From Chloroflexota bacterium (GTDB lineage Bacteria > Chloroflexota > FW602-bin22 > JAMCYS01), in NCBI GenBank assembly GCA_021847625.1, contig JAJZQK010000260.1, positions 1 through 5,815 on the forward strand: a stretch of 5,815 nucleotides of DNA, given 5' to 3'. The notes under the pieces were generated by a model, which had not been told where the DNA came from, ran no database searches, and worked only from the letters and a program-made list of their open reading frames with translations. Numbering within the stretch: position 1 is the first letter of the stretch; every line of letters begins with the position of its first letter. Below are positions 1 to 5,252 of the stretch, piece after piece. The translations under genes and the position numbers were made by a program.

Positions 1-1
1 G

Positions 2-1204
2 TATCGAAGGCACTTCGTCGCCGTCGAGCACGTGACGGGCGGCAATCTGGCGACGCTCATGCAGGTCCACGGGACGCTGTCGCCGGCCCGGAGCGCGGCG
101 ATTTTGGAACGGATACTGAGTGCCCTTGTTGCTGCCCACGGCCGGGGGCTGGTGCACGGGTCCCTGAAGCCGGCAAACATTCTGGTCTCGGCCGACTCGA
201 CGATCAAGGTCAGCGATTTCGGCCTACCCCATCCAAGCGCGCGCCAGTCCGAACCGGGCGAGCCCAGCCTAGACTCGGCGCTGTACCTATCGCCCGAGCA
301 GGCCTCGGGCAAGCCGGCGAGCAAAGCCTCCGACCTCTACGCCTGCGGGGCTCTCCTCTTCACCATGCTGACCGGCCGGCCGCCGTTTCCGGGCGTCAAC
401 GCGGCCGACGTCGTCGCCCGCCACCGGCACGCGGAACCTCCCCTATTGCGGGCGGTCGACCCCCGCATCCCCGGCAGCCTTGAGCGTCTGGTAACGCGCG
501 CCCTGGCCAAGCAGCCCGAAGACAGGTGGTCCTCGGCCGAGGAGATGCTCCAGGCGTTGCGCCGATATCAGGAGGCGACGCCGCGGGTCGTCGCGACGGC
601 CAACGCCGGGGCGGGCGAGAACCAGACGGGCGAAGGGCAGGGAGCGCCCGAAGAGCCGGGCCGCCGGATAGACCGCCGGGCGCAGCAGGACCGGGCGCGC
701 GGCCTGGGCTGGGTGTCGGCAGTTCTTGCCCTGCTGCTATTCGGCACGGTGGGCACCGCGATGCTGACGGCCGCAATGCGCTTGCCGGCGGCCATATCAG
801 GCGGGCTCGTGGCCCCCCTGGAGAGCGCAACCCCAACTAAGACGGTCGTCGTGCGCATAATCCCGCCCACGCTCACGCCGACGCCCACCCTCACGCCGAC
901 CCCTTCGCCGACACCACTGCCGGGGACGACGTATACCCCCACGCCCACCCAAACGCACACGCCCACGCCGACGAAGACGCCGACGCCTGCCACCGAGACG
1001 CCGACGGGCACGCCGGGGACTCCCACGGGGACGCCGGGACCGGACGCTAGTCCATCGGCGACGCCCGGGCCCGAGCAAGCGTCCATCTCCGCGCCGCCGC
1101 CTTCCGGGCCTCCGGCGCCCAGCGCGACACCCGGCGCCGCCAGCCCGACCCCCGGACCGTCCGAGCTACCCCAGCCGACGGCAACGCCTGCACCGGGCCA
1201 GTAA
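2..1204 (+). CDS. Ser/Thr protein kinase-like membrane protein, 5' truncated, probable pseudokinase
   Basis: This is the C-terminal part of a PknB-like (Hanks-type) kinase. The frame is open from base 2, and the residues before the GTG at 32 (HFVAVEHVTGGNL) match the kinase hinge, so the gene begins outside the window and 32 is not a true start. Counting from the codon at 32: catalytic loop HGSLKPANIL at 42-51, Mg-binding DFG at 62-64, SPE (APE-type) at 87-89, helix-F motif DLYACG at 101-106, and DRW at 164-166 closing the domain near 180. The loop lacks the catalytic Asp of HRD (TCC codon, 161-163), so phosphotransfer may be weak or absent, although Lys46, Asn49 and DFG remain. A polar linker (185-224) leads to one membrane helix (about 226-250), then about 140 residues rich in Thr and Pro, presumably outside the cell. 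The ligand and targets cannot be told from the sequence. Kinase-fold identity is very sure; loss of activity is inferred. Confidence 0.93.
   Translation, partial: YRRHFVAVEHVTGGNLATLMQVHGTLSPARSAAILERILSALVAAHGRGLVHGSLKPANILVSADSTIKVSDFGLPHPSARQSEPGEPSLDSALYLSPEQASGKPASKASDLYACGALLFTMLTGRPPFPGVNAADVVARHRHAEPPLLRAVDPRIPGSLERLVTRALAKQPEDRWSSAEEMLQALRRYQEATPRVVATANAGAGENQTGEGQGAPEEPGRRIDRRAQQDRARGLGWVSAVLALLLFGTVGTAMLTAAMRLPAAISGGLVAPLESATPTKTVVVRIIPPTLTPTPTLTPTPSPTPLPGTTYTPTPTQTHTPTPTKTPTPATETPTGTPGTPTGTPGPDASPSATPGPEQASISAPPPSGPPAPSATPGAASPTPGPSELPQPTATPAPGQ
866..1080 (+). repeat. Low-complexity Thr-Pro coding repeat
   Basis: Imperfect tandem units of the type ACGCC(G/C)AC(G/C)CCC encode TPTPTPT-like runs in the outer tail of the kinase-like protein. 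The unit drifts to Thr-Gly-Thr-Pro-Gly towards the end. Such tails are known in surface and kinase proteins of Chloroflexota, where they may span the cell envelope or carry O-glycans; that role is inference here. Slippage could vary the length between strains. It is not a CRISPR array, as it has no regular unit and spacer structure. Confidence 0.85.
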
Positions 1205-1230
1205 CGGGGAACCAGCGGCCACCGAGCATC

Positions 1231-1277
1231 CTTCCGGCCGGGCTTGCCTCCTGCCTTCCCCTCGCCCCGGCCGGAAG
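1231..1277 (+). terminator. Long inverted repeat after the kinase-like gene
   Basis: A perfect 12-bp stem is formed by CTTCCGGCCGGG (1231-1242) and CCCGGCCGGAAG (1266-1277) around a 23-nt pyrimidine-rich loop. It begins 26 bp after the kinase stop codon. No T tract follows, so it is not a standard intrinsic terminator. It may be a factor-dependent terminator, an mRNA 3'-end stabiliser, or a protein-binding site. The stem is certain; the function is not. Confidence 0.45.
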
Positions 1278-1355
1278 CGGGCCCCCTCGCGACCCTGCTA
1301 CCGCTCCCGGAGATGCCAGAATGCCCGCACCCGATAGCGTCCGGCCGGGCAAACA

Positions 1356-1364
1356 TGCTAAAAT
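1356..1364 (+). promoter_or_regulatory. Extended -10 promoter of pstB
   Basis: TGCTAAAAT fits the extended -10 pattern TGnTATAAT with one mismatch. No good -35 is visible upstream, which is usual for extended -10 promoters. Transcription would start near 1371, giving a leader of about 34 nt before the pstB start codon. It stands out in a GC-rich spacer. I could not recognise a clear Pho-type box beside it. Confidence 0.5.
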
Positions 1365-1404
1365 GCGGCGGATGATGCGTCTACTTGGCAGTGGCAGGGA
1401 ATAA

Positions 1405-2160
1405 TTGGCGGGCAAGATCGACGTCAGAAATCTAGACTTCTGTTACGGGCAAGCGCATGTTCTGCGCGACATCAACGTCACCATCCACGAGCACGAGATC
1501 ACGGCCCTGATCGGCCCCTCCGGGTGTGGGAAATCCACTTTTCTGCGCACGCTGAACCGGATGAACGACCTCATACCAGGCGCTCGGGCGACGGGTCAAG
1601 TCTTGGTCGACGGAGAGGACATCTTGTCCCCCAACGCCGATGTCGTGGAACTGCGGCGGCGCGTAGGGATGGTCTTCCAGCGTCCCAATCCGTTTCCCAC
1701 GTCCATCTTCGACAACGTCGCCTTCGGGCCCCGCGTGCAGGAGAGGGACAGGGAGGTCAATCTGCGTTCGCTCGTCGAGCAGAGCCTGCGCGGAGCCGCC
1801 CTCTGGGACGAGGTGTACGACAAGCTCGACCGCTCTGCCCTCGACCTGGCCCTTGGGCAGCAGCAGAGGCTGTGCATAGCGCGGACGCTCGCTTCCGGGT
1901 CGGAGATAATCCTGATGGACGAACCGGCCTCCGCCCTCGACCCGGTAGCCACGCTGGCCGTCGAGGATTTGATGCACGCCCTCAAGCCGAACTACACCAT
2001 CGTCGTGGTGACCCACAACATGCAGCAGGCGGCCCGCATCGCCGACCGGGCGGCCTTCTTCCTGATGGGAGAGTTGGTGGAGTACGGTACGCACGCGGAG
2101 GTGTTCTCCACACCAAAAGACAAGCGCACGGAGGACTACATCACCGGCCGGTTCGGCTAG
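1405..2160 (+). CDS. pstB: Phosphate ABC transporter ATP-binding protein PstB
   Basis: PstB hydrolyses ATP at the inner face of the membrane to drive phosphate import through PstCA, with phosphate delivered by PstS. The 251 residues match the usual family length. Visible parts: A-loop Tyr14, Walker [10 protein letters not shown] at 37-45, the PstB-typical [12 protein letters not shown] at 48-59, Q-loop Gln92 in FQRPNPFP, Walker B LMDEP with Asp172 and Glu173, D-loop SALD at 176-179, and switch His204. The signature motif is odd: LALGQ (148-152) instead of LSGGQ, followed by the standard QQRLCIAR. The start is TTG, because an in-frame stop lies directly before it (1402-1404); an AGGGA site (1396-1400) precedes it by 4 nt. 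The genes pstS, pstC and pstA are not next to it: the kinase-like gene lies upstream, which is unusual. Regulation by phosphate is expected from the family but not shown. Identity is very sure. Confidence 0.96.
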   Translation: MAGKIDVRNLDFCYGQAHVLRDINVTIHEHEITALIGPSGCGKSTFLRTLNRMNDLIPGARATGQVLVDGEDILSPNADVVELRRRVGMVFQRPNPFPTSIFDNVAFGPRVQERDREVNLRSLVEQSLRGAALWDEVYDKLDRSALDLALGQQQRLCIARTLASGSEIILMDEPASALDPVATLAVEDLMHALKPNYTIVVVTHNMQQAARIADRAAFFLMGELVEYGTHAEVFSTPKDKRTEDYITGRFG

Positions 2161-2169
2161 CCGAACCGG
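2148..2169. repeat. 22-bp perfect palindrome over the pstB stop
   Basis: The half-site CCGGTTCGGCT is followed directly by its exact reverse complement. The pstB stop codon TAG lies at the centre (2158-2160). As RNA it can form a 9-bp stem closed by a CTAG loop. No T tract follows, and the next gene starts about 50 bp on, so it may lower read-through or protect the pstB transcript end, or bind a dimeric protein. Its coding half ends in Gly-Arg-Phe-Gly of PstB, a normal C-terminus. Confidence 0.6.
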
Positions 2170-2218
2170 GTAAGCCTGGCGAAGAGCGCCGTTTGGAGGG
2201 GAGTGCAAAGGGACGACG

Positions 2219-2692
2219 ATGCGCAAGGATCTATCACGCGAGCAAGCCCTGGCGATTCTCGAGAGGGCAGAGGTCGGGCATCTAGCAACCTGCAACGCCG
2301 ACGAGCCCTACGTGGTGCCCCTGAACTTCGTGTACTATGGGGAGCGGGTCTACTTCCACTGCAGCCCCCAGGGTCGCAAGCTCGCCAACATCACGGCCAA
2401 CCCGCGGGTCTGTTTCCAGGTAGAATCGGAGTGGCGGCTCATACCGCAGGCCCGTGCCTGTAGCTTCACCGGCCACTACTACAGCGCCATGGTCACTGGC
2501 GCGGCGAAGGTAGTCGACGATCCGGAACGACGATTAGCGGCGCTACGCGCGCTGGTCGCGAAGTACGACCCGGAAGGCTTGGCCCCCGTACTGACGCAGG
2601 AGGACCTGGAGAAGCGCCCGCTGGTGATCGTCGAGATCACGCCGGAAACGGTCGGCGGCGTGGACCACGCCCGGCTCTCCGCGCCTTCCTAG
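2219..2692 (+). CDS. Pyridoxamine 5'-phosphate oxidase-family (NimA-like) flavoprotein
   Basis: A 157-residue protein of the FMN-binding split-barrel fold, closest by eye to the NimA/5-nitroimidazole-resistance-like group rather than to true PdxH. Supporting parts are AEVGHLATCNADEPYVVPLNF (17-37), a first beta pair typical of the group, then VYFHCSPQGRKLANITANPRVCF (44-66), which holds the conserved YFH...GRK block with His47, and a second barrel half around 80-100. The C-terminal helix and strand (105-140) match the usual length. Members bind FMN, F420 or haem and reduce small molecules; the substrate here is unknown, and drug resistance should not be assumed. An AAAGGGA site (2207-2213) lies 5 nt before the ATG. 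The gene starts 58 bp after pstB and probably shares its transcript, though a palindrome lies between. A link to phosphate uptake is not evident. Family sure, function open. Confidence 0.88.
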   Translation: MRKDLSREQALAILERAEVGHLATCNADEPYVVPLNFVYYGERVYFHCSPQGRKLANITANPRVCFQVESEWRLIPQARACSFTGHYYSAMVTGAAKVVDDPERRLAALRALVAKYDPEGLAPVLTQEDLEKRPLVIVEITPETVGGVDHARLSAPS

Positions 2693-2753
2693 CCGCTAGG
2701 GCGCGGCCCGCCGTCTCTTACCAAGTAGCAGGGGAGGTCGCGCTGATATCCTG

Positions 2754-2773
2754 TCCCGGGCCTACGCCTGGGA
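2754..2773 (+). other. Hairpin after the NimA-like gene
   Basis: TCCCGGGC and GCCTGGGA form an 8-bp stem with one G-T pair and a CTAC loop, about 60 bp after the stop codon. A smaller CCTAG-CCG-CTAGG stem covers that stop (2688-2700), and GGGC-GCG-GCCC follows at 2699-2709. None has a T tract. Together they may end or stabilise the pstB and NimA-like transcript; this is weak evidence. Confidence 0.35.
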
Positions 2774-2790
2774 ACCGCACGCACGGGGGC

Positions 2791-2819
2791 TAGTCAAATG
2801 GCCATAATTACTCTATAAT
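2791..2819 (+). promoter_or_regulatory. Sigma70-type promoter of phoU
   Basis: A perfect -10, TATAAT (2814-2819), lies 17 bp after TAGTCA (2791-2796), which matches four of six bases of the -35 consensus. The surrounding 60 bp are strikingly AT-rich for this window. Transcription should start near 2826, leaving a leader of about 75 nt before phoU. ATAATT is repeated 11 bp apart (2804 and 2815), which may be chance. Confidence 0.68.
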
Positions 2820-2821
2820 TG

Positions 2822-2850
2822 GTCAATACTTGGGTCATTGGTATATTGAC
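2822..2850. promoter_or_regulatory. Candidate operator, GTCAATA inverted repeat
   Basis: GTCAATA (2822-2828) and its reverse complement TATTGAC (2844-2850) are separated by 15 bp, placing the half-sites two helical turns apart (22 bp between their starts). A further GTCA core lies between them (2834-2837) and another in the promoter (2793-2796). The site overlaps the predicted transcription start of phoU, a typical place for a repressor. The regulator is unknown. It does not clearly match the Pho boxes I know. Confidence 0.4.
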
Positions 2851-2857
2851 AACTGCC

Positions 2858-2875
2858 GCGATGAGGATTCATCGC
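2858..2875 (+). other. Leader hairpin upstream of phoU
   Basis: GCGATGA and TCATCGC form a perfect 7-bp stem around GGAT, ending 13 nt before the ribosome-binding site. It would lie in the phoU 5' leader. It may affect mRNA stability or translation, or be a protein site; the sequence alone does not decide. Confidence 0.4.
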
Positions 2876-2900
2876 TCGAGACTCGCACAGGAGGGTGTCA

Positions 2901-3566
2901 GTGTCCAGGGCTTCTTTCGATCGCCAACTAGCCGGACTTCAGGATGAGACGCTTTCCCTCGGCAACATGGTCGACTGGTCTATCGACCAATCGATCGAGG
3001 CCCTGAGGAAGCAGGATCTCGAGCTGGCACGGCATGTCATCCGCAACGACGCCGTGATCAACCGCAAACGCTTCGATATCGAGGAGAAGTGCCTGCAGCT
3101 TATCGCCAGGCAGCAACCCCTGGCCAGCGACCTGCGCACGCTCGCCGCGATCCTCAGCATCATCACGGACCTCGAGCGCATGGCCGATCACGCGGAGGGC
3201 ATCGCCAAGATCACCATCATGCACGGCCCCGAGCCTTTGCTGAAGCCACTCGTCGACGTGCCGCGCATGGCGGACAAGAGCCGGGACATGCTGCGCCGGG
3301 CACTCGACTCGTTCGTTACCCGCGACATCGAGCTGGCCAAGAAGATCAGCACCGAGGACGACGAGGTCGACGCCCTCTATGACCAGATCTACCACGAACT
3401 CCTGGGCTTCATGATCGAGGACCCGCGCACGATCGAGCGGGCGACCTACCTGCTCTGGGCCACCCATAACCTCGAGCGGATCGCCGACCGCGTGACGAAC
3501 ATCTGCGAGCGCGTGGTCTTCCTCGTCACGGGCCACATGGAAGAGATGAACGTATCGTCGTACTAG
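2901..3566 (+). CDS. phoU: Phosphate-uptake regulator PhoU
   Basis: PhoU is a cytosolic helical-bundle protein that restrains the PstSCAB importer and conveys phosphate status to the PhoR-type sensor kinase. The 221-residue length is normal. Two tandem three-helix repeats are visible, each with the (E/D)xxxD metal-binding motif: DLERMAD with Glu92 and Asp96, and NLERIAD with Glu192 and Asp196. The N-terminus SRASFDRQLAGLQDE also fits the family. I chose the GTG at 2901 rather than 2895, because the strong AGGAGG site (2889-2894) is then 6 nt away instead of touching the start. It has its own promoter region and a terminator behind it, so it looks monocistronic. The nearby pstB supports the role in phosphate control, while no phoR, phoB or pstSCA gene is in view. 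Identity is very sure. Confidence 0.96.
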   Translation: MSRASFDRQLAGLQDETLSLGNMVDWSIDQSIEALRKQDLELARHVIRNDAVINRKRFDIEEKCLQLIARQQPLASDLRTLAAILSIITDLERMADHAEGIAKITIMHGPEPLLKPLVDVPRMADKSRDMLRRALDSFVTRDIELAKKISTEDDEVDALYDQIYHELLGFMIEDPRTIERATYLLWATHNLERIADRVTNICERVVFLVTGHMEEMNVSSY

Positions 3567-3582
3567 GTTTCCCGAGCCAACG

Positions 3583-3633
3583 CCGTGATGGGGTAGGTGG
3601 GCACCCAGAATCACCAACCTACCCCACGGTTTT
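3583..3633 (+). terminator. Intrinsic terminator after phoU
   Basis: TGGGGTAGGT (3589-3598) pairs perfectly with ACCTACCCCA (3617-3626); CCG (3583-3585) and CGG (3627-3629) extend the stem past a TGA bulge, and GGG-CA-CCC folds in the loop. TTTT follows at once (3630-3633). It begins 17 bp after the phoU stop codon. The T run is short, but the stem and position are convincing. Confidence 0.78.
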
Positions 3634-3655
3634 CTCCCTCCTCCCGCCCTGCCTT

Positions 3656-3686
3656 TTGGCAGGAGATCGCCCGCCTGTGGTATGAA
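3656..3686 (+). promoter_or_regulatory. Possible treT promoter
   Basis: TTGGCA (3656-3661, five of six -35 bases) and TATGAA (3681-3686, four of six -10 bases) lie 19 bp apart, a little wide. The start of transcription would be near 3693. The -35 overlaps a small CCTGCC-TTTT-GGCAGG hairpin (3648-3663). This is the best promoter candidate in the spacer but it is weak. Confidence 0.35.
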
Positions 3687-3694
3687 CCCTGCTA

Positions 3695-3706
3695 CTAACT
3701 AGTTAG
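3695..3706. promoter_or_regulatory. 12-bp palindrome upstream of treT
   Basis: CTAACTAGTTAG is a perfect palindrome, AT-rich against its surroundings, lying at the expected transcription start of treT. A dimeric repressor of sugar metabolism could bind here, but no regulator gene is in the window and the length is modest. Confidence 0.35.
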
Positions 3707-3743
3707 AAAGGCCGTCCGGCCGCACCATAGGGAGGGGTTCCAG

Positions 3744-4973
3744 ATGCTACAGCTCGTCGACATTGGCGTGCAATCCATCGATGCCTACAGCGAAGTGATC
3801 GGCAAGGAGGGCGTGGACGAGCTGCGCCAGCTCGCCGAGCCCCTGAAGGGGAAGCGCATCGCCCACATCAGCTCCACCCCCTACGGCGGCGGCGTCTCCG
3901 AGCTCCTCCGCTCGACCGTCCCCCTGCAGGTCGACCTCGGCCTCGACATCGAGTGGCAGGTGATGTACGGCGACGAGTCCTTCTTCGGCGTGACGAAAGC
4001 CATCCACAACCTGCTGCAAGGGGCAGAGGGCACGCTTAGCGAAAGGGCACGTGAGATCTATCTCGCCTATAGCGCGCGCAATGCCATGCTGCTGGAGCGC
4101 GACTACGACTACGTAGTAGTACACGATCCCCAACCCGCGGCCTTGCTCCAGCTCCACGGCCAGAACGGCGCCAAATGGGTCTGGCGCTGCCACATCGACA
4201 CCTCCCGGCGCAATCAAGAGGTATGGCAGTTTCTGCGCGGCTTCGTGGAGGAGTACAACGCCGCCGTGTTCACGATGAAGGAGTTCGTGCCTGACGACAT
4301 TGACATCCCCCAGGTCACCCTGATCGCCCCGGCCATCGACCCTCTTAGCCCCAAGAACCTGCCCCTCCCCTCCGAGCTTGCCTGGCGCATCCTCGACTGG
4401 ATTGGCGTGGATATCGACCGACCGTTGGTCACCCAGGTCTCCCGATTCGATCCATGGAAGGACCCCTTGGGAGTAATCGACGCCTACAAGATGGTGCGCA
4501 GGCGCATACCCGGTTTGCAGCTGGCCCTCGTCGGCTCGATGGCCCTGGACGACCCCGAGGGCTGGGGCATCTACAACAAGATCGTCGAGGCGAGCAAGGA
4601 CGACCCTGGCATCCGCCTCTACACCAACCTGAACGGCGTGGGGAACGTCGAGGTCAACGCCTTCCAGCGCTTCTCCAGCGTCGTGATCCAGAAGTCGATC
4701 AGGGAAGGCTTCGGGCTGGTGGTGGCCGAGAGCCTCTGGAAGTCAACCCCCGTCGTGGCCCGCCGCGTCGGCGGCATCCCCCAGCAGATGGCCGACGGCG
4801 AGGGCGGCTTCCTGGTCGATACCGTCGAGGAGACGGCGGACCGCGTCCTCCAGCTGCTGGAAGACCCCCGGGCCGCGGCCGAGATCGGCGCCCGGGGCCA
4901 GAGGCGCATCGCCGAGAACTTCCTCATCACGCGCCTGATTAAAGACGAGCTACAGCTGCTGGCCTCACTCTAG
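3744..4973 (+). CDS. treT: Trehalose synthase TreT (GT4 glycosyltransferase)
   Basis: TreT, first studied in Thermococcus and Pyrococcus, reversibly joins the glucose of an NDP-glucose to free glucose to give trehalose, in the cytosol. The 409 residues match the family length. The N-terminal Rossmann domain has HISSTPYGGGVSELL (41-55), with the Gly-rich loop of GT-B enzymes and the family's STPYGGGV block, and VWRCHIDTS (146-154). The C-terminal domain has SRFDPWKDP (233-241) with Arg234 and Lys239, which normally hold the donor phosphates, and the EGFGLVVAE E-x7-E pair Glu321 and Glu329. VGGIPQQM (342-349) follows. The ATG has a strong AGGGAGGGG site (3729-3736) 7 nt upstream. It is separated from phoU by a terminator, and no trehalose transporter or treP, otsA or otsB gene is visible. 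Whether it makes or breaks down trehalose in the cell is unknown. A related retaining GT4 enzyme is the main alternative. Confidence 0.9.
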   Translation: MLQLVDIGVQSIDAYSEVIGKEGVDELRQLAEPLKGKRIAHISSTPYGGGVSELLRSTVPLQVDLGLDIEWQVMYGDESFFGVTKAIHNLLQGAEGTLSERAREIYLAYSARNAMLLERDYDYVVVHDPQPAALLQLHGQNGAKWVWRCHIDTSRRNQEVWQFLRGFVEEYNAAVFTMKEFVPDDIDIPQVTLIAPAIDPLSPKNLPLPSELAWRILDWIGVDIDRPLVTQVSRFDPWKDPLGVIDAYKMVRRRIPGLQLALVGSMALDDPEGWGIYNKIVEASKDDPGIRLYTNLNGVGNVEVNAFQRFSSVVIQKSIREGFGLVVAESLWKSTPVVARRVGGIPQQMADGEGGFLVDTVEETADRVLQLLEDPRAAAEIGARGQRRIAENFLITRLIKDELQLLASL

Positions 4974-4986
4974 GTGAGGCTAGGCT

Positions 4987-5008
4987 GGGGACCGCTTCGG
5001 TGCCCTTT
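4987..5008 (+). terminator. Probable terminator after treT
   Basis: GGG-G-ACCG (4987-4994) pairs with CGGT-G-CCC (4998-5005) around CTT, with one internal G-G mismatch, followed by TTT (5006-5008). It lies 13 bp after the treT stop. The short T run and mismatch make it modest, and a TTCG-loop register is also possible. Confidence 0.45.
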
Positions 5009-5252
5009 CTGCCCCGTCGGTGTGGGGCCGTTCGAGTATTTGCTCACTCAACGGGGTACCGCAATGCCGCTCACTTCTACAGGGATTCTAGACTCCCACC
5101 TCAAGATTTCGGTATGTCCAGACTTTTTGCCCTCGATGAACGTCTTAGTACTAGAATGGGAAATCCGAACAGTCTATTGTGGATGCCGGTGGCACGTGCT
5201 TATGCACAACTCACTGTCTAACACAAGAGCTAGTCATTGGAGGGTACGGGGA
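5009..5252. other. Spacer with falling GC, no gene recognised
   Basis: I recognise no gene, RNA or mobile element here. GC falls to about 57% at 5041-5100 and 43% at 5101-5160, against about 77% at 4741-4800 inside treT. The frame of the following gene stays open back to the treT stop, but the translation shows no family, signal peptide or membrane helix. A weak promoter is possible: TTGCCC (5127-5132) and TAGAAT (5152-5157), 19 bp apart. It may be the remains of a lost gene start or a junction with acquired DNA. Confidence 0.4.

Noticed and set aside
866..1080. CRISPR-like or satellite array
   Set aside because: Units are irregular, without spacers, and stay in frame as Thr-Pro codons of one protein.
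568..1356. Long reverse-strand reading frame opposite the kinase tail (262 codons)
   Set aside because: It is the mirror of a Thr-Pro repeat in GC-rich DNA; its Gly-Val repeats match no family, and the + strand protein has clear kinase motifs.
1432..2295. Reverse-strand frame opposite pstB (287 codons)
   Set aside because: It lies fully opposite a well-supported PstB and resembles no known protein.
2846..2851. Perfect -35 hexamer TTGACA as a second phoU promoter
   Set aside because: No acceptable -10 lies 15-19 bp downstream; it is better explained as part of the GTCAATA/TATTGAC repeat.
2895..2903. GTG at 2895 as the phoU start
   Set aside because: It touches the AGGAGG ribosome site; GTG 2901 has ideal spacing and the better family N-terminus.
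2928..3617. Reverse-strand reading frame opposite phoU (229 codons)
   Set aside because: It is the codon-bias shadow of phoU and overlaps its terminator; the translation shows no recognisable family.
5000..5221. Small + strand frame of 73 codons after treT
   Set aside because: Its GTG lies inside the putative terminator hairpin, no ribosome site precedes it, and the sequence matches no family I know.
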